A stretch of DNA of 64,000 nucleotides from Rhizobiales bacterium GAS188. GTDB lineage: Bacteria > Pseudomonadota > Alphaproteobacteria > Rhizobiales > Beijerinckiaceae. Below are positions 19,401 through 26,901 of this stretch, one piece after another. Position numbers and translations under genes: made by a program. Below the pieces are notes generated by a model, which was not told the DNA's origin, did not search any database, and saw only the letters and a list, made by a program, of their open reading frames with translations. The DNA lies in NCBI GenBank assembly GCA_900104855.1, contig FNSS01000001.1, forward strand, positions 4,650,001 to 4,714,000, written 5' to 3'. How positions within the stretch are numbered: position 1 is the first letter of the stretch; each line of letters starts with the position of its first letter.

Positions 19401-22287
19401 CTTCGAGGCCCGCGAGGCCGGCGTCTATCTGGTGCAGCTCGAAGCGAGCGACAAGCTCGGGCGGCGGCAGCAGGCGAGCGTCGATTTCTTCGTCGGCGGC
19501 GATACGCCGGTCACCTGGGCGCGCGCGCCCGCGCAGACCGCGGAGGTGACGACCGACAAGGAAGCTTACGCACCGGGTGAAACCGCGACGCTCGTTATCC
19601 AGAGCCCGTTCCAGACGGCACGGGCGCTCGCCATCGTCGAGGAGCCTGAAGGCCGCTACCGCTACGACTGGGTCGAGATCGCCAATGGTTTCGGGCGCTA
19701 TCCGGTTGCCATCCGCAAGGAGCAATTGCCGAAGCTCGCCGTGCATTTCCTGATCATGCGCGGACGGGTGCCAGGCACCGCGACCGATCCGACGGCGCCC
19801 TTCGATCAAGGCAAGCCGGTCACGATCGCTGCGACCAAATGGGTGGCGGTGACGCCGGTGAAGAACATTGTCACCGCATCGCTCGCCTATCCGCAGAAGG
19901 CGCGGCCGGGCCAGGAGATCGAGGTGACGCTGCGGCTTGCGGACGATCTCGGCAAGCCGCTGGCGGGCGAAGCGACTTTCTGGATGGTCGATCAGGCGGT
20001 GCTGTCGCTCGCCAAAGAGCGGCCGCTCGATCCGTTGCCGAGTTTCATCGTCGAACGCGCAACGAAGATGGCCGCGCGCGACACGCGCAACATGGCTTTC
20101 GGCATCATTCCACTCGAGGAAGTGCCGGGCGGCGACGCCGGCCTCGACGAATGGGGCACCGACAACAACGTATCGGTGCGCAAGAATTTCACGCCCGTGC
20201 CGATCTATCTGCCGAATGTCGCCGTCGGGCCGGACGGGATCGCGAAGATCAAGGTGAAGTTGCCGGACTCGCTGACCGTCTTCAAGCTCCGCGCCAAGGC
20301 GATCAGCGGGCCCGACCGCTTCGGCTACGCGACGGGCGAAATGTTGATCCGTCAGGAGCTCGTCGCACAGCCCGCCTTGCCGCGTTTCGTGCGGCCCGGC
20401 GACGTGTTCGATGGCTCGGTTCTCGGCCGCGTGGTCGAAGGGCCGTCCGGCACCGGCCGCGTCACCATCGCGGCCAACGGGTTGACGCTCGGCGGCGCCG
20501 GTGAGCAGCGTTTCGCCTGGCAGCAGAACCGGCCGGCGCGCATCGATTTCCCGCTGACGGTCCAGGAGCCGTCGCCTGGCCATGAGCAAGTGCGGCTGCG
20601 CTTCTCGCTGCAACGCGACGCCGACGGCGCGAGCGACACGGTGCAGGTCGATCTGCCGGTGCAGCCGGATCGCCCGCCGCTGCGCAAGCATGATATCGTC
20701 GAGGTCGCTGCCGGCGCCAACGCCAACCTGGCCGCGGTCGCCGATAGCCTGCGGCCTGGCTCCTTCCAGCGCAGCATCACGCTGGCGACCGATCCGGCGC
20801 TCATCCGGCTCGTGGCGGGTCTCGAATATCTGGCGGCCTATCCCTATGGCTGTACGGAGCAGCGCATCTCGCTCGCTTCCGCGAGCCTCGCCATGAAGCC
20901 CTTCACGCCGGTGCTCGCGGCATCAGGGCTCGACGGCAGGCTGGCGGCCGATGTGCGCAACACGGCCCGCGCAATCGAGCAGAGCGTCGATCCGGATGGG
21001 CTCGTCGCTTTCTGGCCACGCGCCCGGGGCAATGTTTCGCTGACCGCTTGGGCCTATCAGTTCCTGATCGCGGCCGGAAAGGCCGGCGAGCCGATCGACA
21101 AGACGTTGACGGATCGTCTCGCGAACGTGTTGCGGTTGTCGTTGCGCTCCGACTATTCGCGGCTGCTCACCGGCGAGGAGATGCGCGAACGTGTCGAGGC
21201 GCTGACGGCGCTGGGCGAGGGTGGCCAGCTCGACGAAGCCTATGTGGCGGAGCTCAGCCGCCGCGCCGAGACCATGCCGAACGCGAGCGTCGCGCAGATC
21301 ACGGCGCTGGTCGCCGGCCTGCCGGGCAACGATAAGCGTGTGCTCAACGGTCTCGTCGAGACCTTGTGGTCGCGCCTGAAAATCCTGTCGCGCGCCGGGC
21401 GTCCAGTCTATGCGGGACAGGCGGGCGACGGCGGCAATCCGCTGATCCTGCCTTCCGAGACGCGCAATCTCGCCGAGATCACGCGTGCCGTCGCGATTGC
21501 GACGCCGGACGACACGCGTCTCGGCGTGTTGCGTGACGGGTTGACGCGGCTGGGCGAGGGTTCGGGCTGGGGCAGCACGAACGCCAATTCGGCGGCCGTG
21601 CGTGCACTGGCCGCAATATGGAAACGGCCGGCGGCGCAAGTGCCGGTGAGCCTGACGCGGAGCACGGCGACGGAGCGCCTCATGCTCGACGGCGATACGC
21701 CTGTTGCCCGCAGCACCGGCAATGATCCGGCAGCCTTGCGCATCGACAATGGCGGCGCTGCGCCGGTGCTCGCCCTCGTCGACACGCGCTACAAGCCGGT
21801 GGAGCTCGGCTTTCGCGCCGCCGCGATTGCACAAGGCTTCGCCATGTCGCGCGAAACCTACCGCGTACCGGCCGGCGGCGGTCCGCTGCAGAAGCTCGAG
21901 CCGGAGGCCGACGGGTCGTTCCATCTCACAGTCGGCGACACCGTCGAGGAGATGGTCGAACTGGTCAATCCCGAAGAGCGCACCCATGTCGCGATCTCGC
22001 TGCCGCTGGCTGCCGGTCTCGAACCGCTCAATCCCAATCTCGCGACCGCGCCGGCTGAGGCAACGCCCTCATCGGGGCCGCCGCGGGCTCCGAGCTTTGT
22101 CTCGTTCGGCGATGATCGCGTCTTCTACGCCTATGACAGCTTGCCGAAGGGCAATTACCGCTTCTCGTTCCGCATGCGCGCCTTGATCCCCGGCAGCTTC
22201 ACCCAGCCGCCGGGCGAGGCCGAAACCATGTATCAGGTGGGAATCTATGGAGCGAGCGCCGGTCGGCGTATCGTCGTCGCGCGCTGA
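16456..22287 (+). CDS. Bacterial alpha-2-macroglobulin with thioester motif
   Basis: 1943 residues, a protease-trapping protein of the periplasm. The signal peptide (MMKRLALLIALGLAAATLTP, ending VLAQAP) has no lipobox Cys, so unlike E. coli YfhM it should be soluble. Successive macroglobulin domains lead to VFTERPIYRPEEAVHIKGYV (about 640), the central NVAVGPDGIAKIKVKLPDSL segment of the A2M domain, and the reactive YPYGCTEQRISLA motif with Cys1466 and Gln1469 for the internal thioester. The alpha-toroid and a C-terminal receptor-like domain follow. Its 3' end overlaps pbpC by 41 bases, the same pairing as yfhM-pbpC in E. coli, where the trap is thought to guard a breached cell wall. Confidence 0.95.
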   Translation: MMKRLALLIALGLAAATLTPPVLAQAPVQLDLLRRADGAKVVPERFLRSWDPVTLFFDRDVGPANGGPEDAPERYATMQPNLPGAWQWLGPRALQFRPAEPWRPLQSVAIKGGGIDARLVPLLPTPDSTSPADLSQGITDLDHMVLTFADPVDVAALTRLLSIELRPAPGISPEGGQFLGAQDYSVRALERAKRDAKQSYLVQLKTAVPDGRIAILRLKLSDEPGLDDPTFELRLRSAVPFSVTGAHCGRNLDRDTVDGVMRCTPNSASSGSDDDAAPQTTKRGIALAFSSQPEPLDIVQAREVLRISPPVDDLSVTADGSRLRLTGKFLADTVYSLRVAPGSLADTRHRPLEGQPFITRFAFGAEQPSLAWDAHSGIVERLGPQLVPMRGGGYDKVDVRIHAIDALSRDFWPFPDDGIRTDDNASPPLPGNEPTKWSGSAEVEADAIAARLKALGSPAVSELLPLPIRRGGTVAKFGIDLKPLFAKIAGADQPGTYLIGMRPVDGGKREWLRVQVTDLTLAAVEEAERVRFAVTSLGTAAPIADARVRLEGVRDDKFVTLASGTTDAGGAFLWNVGQRAEAEIKRIVVTKGLDTLVIEPDNAPAQYSKENWTKPEDAWLTWTTSPDTQRTETPQLLCHVFTERPIYRPEEAVHIKGYVRSHLGGRMSFAKGGGTIVVTGPNNQEWRVPVKLDANGGFYHKFDAATAATGDYLVKYEPDGAKPKVKTDATKTDAGEQAEGGDAEAESASAPKSCGDFPFKKEAYRLPTFEVLLNAPQQVPLDGEFSIDLVSRYFAGGLVADRPIKWRASQFPYTWTPPGREGWFFSTDARFSSDGKFKSTPVLERDDKTDGGGSARITFDTTIEPTAQPRRYQIEATVTGEDDIQVRNVTSVIALPAFVLGVKVPRYVPKAGTVEPELLAVDANGAPIAGIDMTMRLVKRNWTSMLQASDFSQGSAKYVTEVIDETILERKLSSSAEAQRIAFEAREAGVYLVQLEASDKLGRRQQASVDFFVGGDTPVTWARAPAQTAEVTTDKEAYAPGETATLVIQSPFQTARALAIVEEPEGRYRYDWVEIANGFGRYPVAIRKEQLPKLAVHFLIMRGRVPGTATDPTAPFDQGKPVTIAATKWVAVTPVKNIVTASLAYPQKARPGQEIEVTLRLADDLGKPLAGEATFWMVDQAVLSLAKERPLDPLPSFIVERATKMAARDTRNMAFGIIPLEEVPGGDAGLDEWGTDNNVSVRKNFTPVPIYLPNVAVGPDGIAKIKVKLPDSLTVFKLRAKAISGPDRFGYATGEMLIRQELVAQPALPRFVRPGDVFDGSVLGRVVEGPSGTGRVTIAANGLTLGGAGEQRFAWQQNRPARIDFPLTVQEPSPGHEQVRLRFSLQRDADGASDTVQVDLPVQPDRPPLRKHDIVEVAAGANANLAAVADSLRPGSFQRSITLATDPALIRLVAGLEYLAAYPYGCTEQRISLASASLAMKPFTPVLAASGLDGRLAADVRNTARAIEQSVDPDGLVAFWPRARGNVSLTAWAYQFLIAAGKAGEPIDKTLTDRLANVLRLSLRSDYSRLLTGEEMRERVEALTALGEGGQLDEAYVAELSRRAETMPNASVAQITALVAGLPGNDKRVLNGLVETLWSRLKILSRAGRPVYAGQAGDGGNPLILPSETRNLAEITRAVAIATPDDTRLGVLRDGLTRLGEGSGWGSTNANSAAVRALAAIWKRPAAQVPVSLTRSTATERLMLDGDTPVARSTGNDPAALRIDNGGAAPVLALVDTRYKPVELGFRAAAIAQGFAMSRETYRVPAGGGPLQKLEPEADGSFHLTVGDTVEEMVELVNPEERTHVAISLPLAAGLEPLNPNLATAPAEATPSSGPPRAPSFVSFGDDRVFYAYDSLPKGNYRFSFRMRALIPGSFTQPPGEAETMYQVGIYGASAGRRIVVAR

Positions 22288-24625
22288 GCGGCGCCGATAT
22301 CTTTTGCGCTGGCTCGCGGCAGCGGGCATCGCGGCCCTATGCCTCCTCGGTGTCTTCCTTGATCTCCTGGCGCAGGAGGTGGCGCAGCGCGCGACGCTCG
22401 TCGCACCGCGCCCGTCGGCGATCCTCTACGATCGTCATGGCGCCTTCCTCACGCAGATCGGCAATGAAAGTCCCGCTACGCAGGAGGGCGGGCTTCGATC
22501 GGATTATGGCTACTGGCCGCTCGAGCGATTGCCGGACCGCGTGGTGCGGGCCACGCTCGCGCTCGAGGATCGCCGCTTCTTCGAGCATCCGGGCGTCGAC
22601 CCGCTGGCGATCCTGCGCGCCGCATGGCGCAATCTGCGCGCCAAGCATCGCTCCGGCGCCTCGACGGTCGCCATGCAGGTGGCGCGCATGCAGCGTCCGG
22701 CCGCGCGCAGCTTCGACAGCAAGATCCTGGAGGCCGGCGTCGCCCTGGCGCTCACCTGGCGATACGGCCGCACCGAGGTGCTGTCGCACTATCTGCGCCT
22801 CGTGCCCTTCGGCAATGGCAGCCACGGCATCGCTCATGCGGCACGCTTCTATTTTGACAAGCCGCTCGAGGATTTGAGCTGGGCCGAGATCGCGCTGTTA
22901 TCGGCCATCCCGCAATCGCCAACGCGGATGAATCCCTTGCATCCCGATGGTCTTGCGCGCGCGGTGCGGCGCGGCCACGGGATGCTCGACGAGCTGGCGC
23001 GCCAGCAGGTGATTGATGCCGCGGAGCTCGCTCTCGCGCATCGGCAGCTCGCGGCGATACGCCCGCCCAATCCGCCACGTCGTCCCGAAGCTTTGCATGC
23101 CGTGCTGCGCTACGAGGCGATGGCGCGTGAGGGGCGCCTGCAACCGGCGAGCGTTTTCGATCCGCGCCTGCGCACCACGCTCGATCTCGACACGCAGACG
23201 AAGGTCACGCGGCTGGCGCGCAGCTTTCTCGCGTCTTGGCGCGGCCTGGGGGCCGAGCAGGTGGCCGTCCTCGTCGTCAAGCGCGGCTCGGGCGAGGTGA
23301 TCGCGGATCTCGGCTCCAACGATTACGGCGACCGTCGCGCCGGCGCGATCGATTTCAGCCGCAGGCCACGCTCGCCCGGCAGCACGCTGAAGCCCTTCAT
23401 CTACGCGTTGGCGCTCGAACATGGAGTCATCCGCCCGACCGACGTGCTGGCCGACCTGCCGGAAGGCTCCGCGGGCATCAACAATGCCGACGGGCATTTC
23501 CTTGGTCCCATGCTGCCGCGTCAGGCTCTCGCCAATTCGCGCAACGTGCCGGCCACGAATCTCTTGCGCAGCACCGGGCTCGATACGACGTTCCGCTTCC
23601 TGCATACGCTCGGTCTGCACGACATCGAAGTCTCGCCCGACAGCTTCGGCCTCTCGATGGCCATCGGCTCGCTGCCGACGACGCTCGAGAAGCTGGTTTC
23701 GGCCTATGGCGTGCTGGCGGAGGATGGCAAGCTCGGCGATCTCGTCTGGTTCGAAGGGCAGAGGCGACGCGAGCCTATGCGGGTGCTGTCGACCGATTCG
23801 GCGCGGCTGGTCACGTCATTTCTCGCGGATCCGATGGCGCGGCTGCCGAGCTTTGCGCGCTATGGCCCGCTCGAATTTCCCTTCCCGGTGGCGGTGAAGA
23901 CAGGCACGTCGCAAGGCTACCGCGACGCCTGGACGGTCGCCTGGTCGCGCCAATATCTGATCGGCGTGTGGATCGGGCGCGGCGATGCCGGCACCATGAC
24001 GCGATTGAGTGGGGTCGGCTCGGCTGCGCGTCTCGCGCATGCGATCATGCTGCAATTGCACGGCGCCCACCCCGGCGATCTCGAAGACGTCAATTTCCCG
24101 GCGCCCGAGGGGCGCGTGCCGGTGGAGCTCTGCGTGTTCGGCGGCAAGCGCAGCAACGGCAATTGCGGGCAAACGCTGACCGAATGGGCGAAGCCTGACG
24201 AGATGCCGCCTGACGAATTGCCGCCGGTCGAAGACACAGGCGTCGCGGAGCTCGGTCCGGATACTGGCCGCGCCGCGATTACTGTCGCGGCGGCGCATCG
24301 AGCCTGGGCCAAATCGGAAGGGTTCAGGCTCGCCGATGCGCAGGCGACCGATGGCGCCGTGCAGCTTTCGGTGTCCGCGCCTGAGAACAACAGCCATATC
24401 TGGCGCAATCCCGATGCGCCGGCCGCCTTGAACCGCATCGCGCTCAAGGCGGTCGTCGATCCCCCGGTGCCGCAGATCGTCTGGTATGTCGACGGCGAGC
24501 CCTTCGCCATCACTGATCCCGACAAGCCGGTCTACTGGCCAGTGCTGCCGGGCGCCCATCGCTTCCAGATTCGCCTGCCGCTGCGCAGCGGCGCGTCGCG
24601 GCTGGTGCATGTGGTGGTGGACTGA
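22247..24625 (+). CDS. pbpC: Penicillin-binding protein 1C (bifunctional glycosyltransferase/transpeptidase)
   Basis: 792 residues, anchored by one N-terminal membrane segment (LLRWLAAAGIAALCLLGVFL). The glycosyltransferase domain shows LEDRRFFEHPGVDPLA, with Glu107 as likely catalytic base, and SGASTVAMQVARM. The transpeptidase domain has SPGSTLKPF (Ser379, Lys382), SRN in ANSRNVPATN and KTGTSQGYRDAW (Lys551). The last 90 residues (PENNSHIWRNPDAP ... YWPVLPGAHRF) are the BiPBP_C domain typical of PBP1C. It is translated from inside the end of the alpha-2-macroglobulin gene, a 41-base overlap that suggests coupling. Confidence 0.95.
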   Translation: MERAPVGVSSSRAERRRYLLRWLAAAGIAALCLLGVFLDLLAQEVAQRATLVAPRPSAILYDRHGAFLTQIGNESPATQEGGLRSDYGYWPLERLPDRVVRATLALEDRRFFEHPGVDPLAILRAAWRNLRAKHRSGASTVAMQVARMQRPAARSFDSKILEAGVALALTWRYGRTEVLSHYLRLVPFGNGSHGIAHAARFYFDKPLEDLSWAEIALLSAIPQSPTRMNPLHPDGLARAVRRGHGMLDELARQQVIDAAELALAHRQLAAIRPPNPPRRPEALHAVLRYEAMAREGRLQPASVFDPRLRTTLDLDTQTKVTRLARSFLASWRGLGAEQVAVLVVKRGSGEVIADLGSNDYGDRRAGAIDFSRRPRSPGSTLKPFIYALALEHGVIRPTDVLADLPEGSAGINNADGHFLGPMLPRQALANSRNVPATNLLRSTGLDTTFRFLHTLGLHDIEVSPDSFGLSMAIGSLPTTLEKLVSAYGVLAEDGKLGDLVWFEGQRRREPMRVLSTDSARLVTSFLADPMARLPSFARYGPLEFPFPVAVKTGTSQGYRDAWTVAWSRQYLIGVWIGRGDAGTMTRLSGVGSAARLAHAIMLQLHGAHPGDLEDVNFPAPEGRVPVELCVFGGKRSNGNCGQTLTEWAKPDEMPPDELPPVEDTGVAELGPDTGRAAITVAAAHRAWAKSEGFRLADAQATDGAVQLSVSAPENNSHIWRNPDAPAALNRIALKAVVDPPVPQIVWYVDGEPFAITDPDKPVYWPVLPGAHRFQIRLPLRSGASRLVHVVVD

Positions 24626-24626
24626 C

Positions 24627-24648
24627 GCAGCAAACATGCGTTTGCTGC
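24627..24648. terminator. Stem-loop between convergent pbpC and regulator genes
   Basis: A perfect 8-bp stem, GCAGCAAA/TTTGCTGC, with a six-base loop (CATGCG), two bases after the pbpC stop. There is no T-run, so it may be a weak or factor-assisted bidirectional terminator or an mRNA 3'-end stabiliser. Confidence 0.5.
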
Positions 24649-24666
24649 TACGGCGGACGTGTGGGG

Positions 24667-25740
24667 TCAGGGCGCGCTGGATCCGACGGCTGTCGACGCC
24701 GCGAATGATCCCGCATCTCTCGCCATCCGAAGCTCTCGGAGGCGGCAGGTGTTCGCGGCCATCGCGGCCAGGCGCTCCTCTTCCTCGACGATGCGGCGCA
24801 GCCCGCGCCGAGCCCGCTCTTGCTGCAGGCTGTGATCCCTGATCACCCTTTTTGATTCCTCCTGTGTCGAGACGCCGACGCTGATTTCCCCAATCGCACG
24901 CCCAGGCGGCGTCGCTTCCGCTCCCGGCAGCTCGCCATTGCCAGGTCTTTCGCCGCCAGGTCTTTCGCCTTGGCCAGGTCTTTCGCCATGGCCAGGTCTT
25001 TCGCCATGTGCGGCGTCGCCCGGCAACGAAGGCTGGACCGTAGCTCGACCAGGTCCGGGCGACCGGCTCTCCGTCGCGCCATCGGGCGGGAGATTGTTCA
25101 CCGTCCAAATGGCAGCCTGGGTGCGGTTTCGCGCGCCGATCTTTCCGAGGATCGCCTTGACGGCACCCTTGACGTTGGCCAGGGTCATGCCGTTCCTCGT
25201 CGCAATGTCTCCGTTGGAGCGCCCATTGGCCAAGTCCCATAGGACGCTTTTTTCCTTGGCGGAGAGCTGCCTCTCGTCGCTCGTTTCCTCGACCCGGTCC
25301 GGGTCATCCCTGCGAGCAGGGATGTTCCGCAAGACTCCCGCAGGCAACAGCGTTTCCCCCAGCATCACCAATTCGAGGGACTTCATGAGAATATTGGACG
25401 TGGTTCCCCTGGCCAGATAGGCGTTGGCGCCCGCTCGACACAGCGAGACCATATCGTCAAATCGCTCGGAAGCGGCCAGGACGGCAACACGAGCGGCCGG
25501 ATGCCGCTGCTTGAAAAGTTCGATTTGCCCGATCACGGCATCTAAATTGCCGCCGGCATCGATAAGTAGCAGCAGGGGTTGGTGTTGCAGTGCCGAGTCG
25601 AGGACAAGGTCTTCCACCTGCGATGCAGACGCCACGATACGGATATCGGTTTTCTCGAGGACCCAAGTCAGGCCTTCCCGGAACAGCTTACCCTGCCCGA
25701 TGAGGACCGTCGCAAGAGCCTGCGGGCCAGTGCCGCTCAT
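24667..25740 (-). CDS. LuxR-family regulator with degenerate receiver domain and GERPG repeats
   Basis: 357 residues. The N-terminal 125 residues fold like a response-regulator receiver. Asp61 (LLLLIDAGG) sits at the phospho-acceptor position, but the acidic pocket at strand 1 is replaced by LIGQGKLFREG, so phosphorylation is doubtful. Residues about 157-215 are a LuxR/NarL helix-turn-helix (LSAKEKSVLWDLANGRSNGD). A linker of GERPG repeats (about 245-270) leads to a helical C-terminal extension (RARRGLRRIVEEEERLAAMA), unusual for this family. Its start overlaps the stop of a small membrane-protein gene by four bases, so the two are probably translated together. Confidence 0.85.
   Translation of the reverse strand: MSGTGPQALATVLIGQGKLFREGLTWVLEKTDIRIVASASQVEDLVLDSALQHQPLLLLIDAGGNLDAVIGQIELFKQRHPAARVAVLAASERFDDMVSLCRAGANAYLARGTTSNILMKSLELVMLGETLLPAGVLRNIPARRDDPDRVEETSDERQLSAKEKSVLWDLANGRSNGDIATRNGMTLANVKGAVKAILGKIGARNRTQAAIWTVNNLPPDGATESRSPGPGRATVQPSLPGDAAHGERPGHGERPGQGERPGGERPGNGELPGAEATPPGRAIGEISVGVSTQEESKRVIRDHSLQQERARRGLRRIVEEEERLAAMAANTCRLRELRMARDAGSFAASTAVGSSAP
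24932..25010. repeat. Coding minisatellite, 18-bp unit
   Basis: Four to five tandem copies of an 18-base unit beginning CCAGGTCTTTCGCC, one shortened to 15 bases. All lengths are multiples of three, so copy-number change would keep the regulator frame and alter only the length of its GERPG linker. Confidence 0.85.
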
Positions 25741-25997
25741 CGGGTTGTGTCCGCTGCTGCATCAGCCGAACGCTGACGCAACGGCGCTCCTTGAAGGGGC
25801 TCCAGCGCATAGGCTTCGATCTCCGAATATCCGCCACGAAAGCCATGCCGCCAATCTACGTAGATTTCGGCAAAAGCGAGCAGCAGAAGGATGGCCACCG
25901 AGGCGCCGAGTCCGCGAAGCGCGAGCTTGTCGGATCGACCATTACTCTCGGTATTGTTCTCGGTATTCCTGGCGCGAGGCGGGATCGAAGTTGGCAT
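25737..25997 (-). CDS. Small single-pass membrane protein (86 aa)
   Basis: The ATG at 25997 has an excellent GGAGGAAATA site. A polar N-terminus (MPTSIPPRARNTENNTESNG) precedes one membrane helix (GLGASVAILLLLAFAEIYVD) and a Glu/Arg-rich tail, so it is likely an inner-membrane protein. The stop overlaps the start of the LuxR-type gene (ATGA), and a 59-residue membrane protein gene lies 62 bases upstream: a three-gene operon. No family recognised; a membrane-linked sensor or anchor for the pseudo-receiver regulator is a guess from context. Confidence 0.7.
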   Translation of the reverse strand: MPTSIPPRARNTENNTESNGRSDKLALRGLGASVAILLLLAFAEIYVDWRHGFRGGYSEIEAYALEPLQGAPLRQRSADAAADTTR

Positions 25998-26059
25998 TAT
26001 TTCCTCCGACGATGCTAAAAACGGGAATTGAAGGAGCGAGAACCTGCGGGGTTGGTTTG

Positions 26060-26239
26060 TTAGCCGGTTACGAGGCCGAATATCCAAGTCATCCCCACCA
26101 CCCAAACGAGCGCCAACACGCCGCCCATCGCCAAAGCGATATAGGCGACGGCCGCCGCGGACGGTTCCGAGTCGTGAAGGCGCAGGGCTGGCTGAACACT
26201 GATCCTTTCGGCCAAGCCCGCTGTGCTCAATTCGCCCAT
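26060..26239 (-). CDS. 59-aa membrane protein, paralogue A
   Basis: The ATG at 26239 lies behind AGGAGGCGGAGAT. A polar N half (MGELSTAGLAERISVQPALR) precedes one membrane helix, AVAYIALAMGGVLALVWVVG, ending in MTWIFGLVTG. It is clearly paralogous to the 59-residue product at 26540-26719: same length, shared AVAYIALA.GG.LA.VW.VG, and the same I/F-W-x-FGL end. A 30-base palindromic element lies about 58 bases upstream of both genes' starts. Function unknown. Confidence 0.75.
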   Translation of the reverse strand: MGELSTAGLAERISVQPALRLHDSEPSAAAVAYIALAMGGVLALVWVVGMTWIFGLVTG

Positions 26240-26296
26240 ATCTCCGCCTCCTGATCGCGCATTTCGCTTGATCGCGATCCACATAGGCCACAAGCA

Positions 26297-26326
26297 GCGT
26301 CACACGAGCGTGACTCCAGGGTAACG
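26297..26326 (-). promoter_or_regulatory. Palindromic operator-like element, copy A
   Basis: Thirty bases including TCACACGAGCGTGA followed by CCAGGGTAACG (plus strand). They match 27 of 30 positions of the element at 26791-26820. Both lie 58-72 bases before the start of paralogous membrane-protein genes. The core TCACGC-N2-GCGTGA is an inverted repeat typical of a dimeric regulator site. A third core (TGACGCGAGCGTGA) is at 26458-26471. Confidence 0.6.
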
Positions 26327-26539
26327 AGCGGTGTTCAAGTCGCCGGGCGACCGCGGTTTGCTTGCGACTTGTGGTGGCAACGATGAAGCCAACAGCCAGA
26401 GCGTGTCTTGGCGTGTTGCTCATCCAACAAGGCCCATGGACCTTATCCACGACGCCCTGACGCGAGCGTGAATCGAGCGTGGTGCCTGGGTTCCCACCAA
26501 ATCATGCCGCGAGCGCGAGCGCTGCGCCGTGCCGGCCGG

Positions 26540-26719
26540 CTACCTCAGCAAGAGACCGAATACCCAGATGAAGCCGACAAACCAGACAACCGCCAATAGG
26601 CCGCCCACCGCCAACGCTATGTAGGCGACGGCCGGTGAAGAGAGTTCGCGGGCAGGGGCGCGCACGACGGGTCTGATGCCGACATTTTTGCTTGCACGGG
26701 CTATGTTCAACTCGTCCAT
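26540..26719 (-). CDS. 59-aa membrane protein, paralogue B
   Basis: The ATG at 26719 follows a GAGGAGG site. The product begins MDELNIARASKNVGIRPVVR. It then has a single membrane helix (PAVAYIALAVGGLLAVVWFV) and ends FIWVFGLLLR. Its length equals that of the paralogue at 26060-26239, and the helix and C-terminal aromatic pattern are conserved, which supports both as real genes. It lies 300 bases upstream of paralogue A, in the same direction and with its own copy of the palindromic element. Function unknown. Confidence 0.75.
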   Translation of the reverse strand: MDELNIARASKNVGIRPVVRAPARELSSPAVAYIALAVGGLLAVVWFVGFIWVFGLLLR

Positions 26720-26790
26720 GCCTTTGCCTCCTCATGGCGTTCTGCTTGGCTTGGATGTCCCCGACCCGCGAACGCCATGAGCCACACCCT

Positions 26791-26820
26791 GCGTCACGCG
26801 AGCGTGAATCCAGGGTGACG
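26791..26820 (-). promoter_or_regulatory. Palindromic operator-like element, copy B
   Basis: Contains TCACGCGAGCGTGA, a 6-2-6 perfect inverted repeat, followed by CCAGGGTGACG. It differs from copy A at three of 30 positions although flanking sequence is not conserved, which argues for selection on the element itself. It lies 72 bases upstream of the paralogue B start. Confidence 0.6.
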
Positions 26821-26901
26821 ACAGGCCGGGGGCATCGCGGGGCAGGCTGTGCGAAAACTCGCAGGCCCAATCCGCCGCGGTCCAGCACTGCGACGCTCGC
26901 C

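Noticed and set aside
24932-25010. Direct repeats considered as a possible CRISPR array
   Set aside because: Units are contiguous 18-mers without spacers and lie inside a coding frame.
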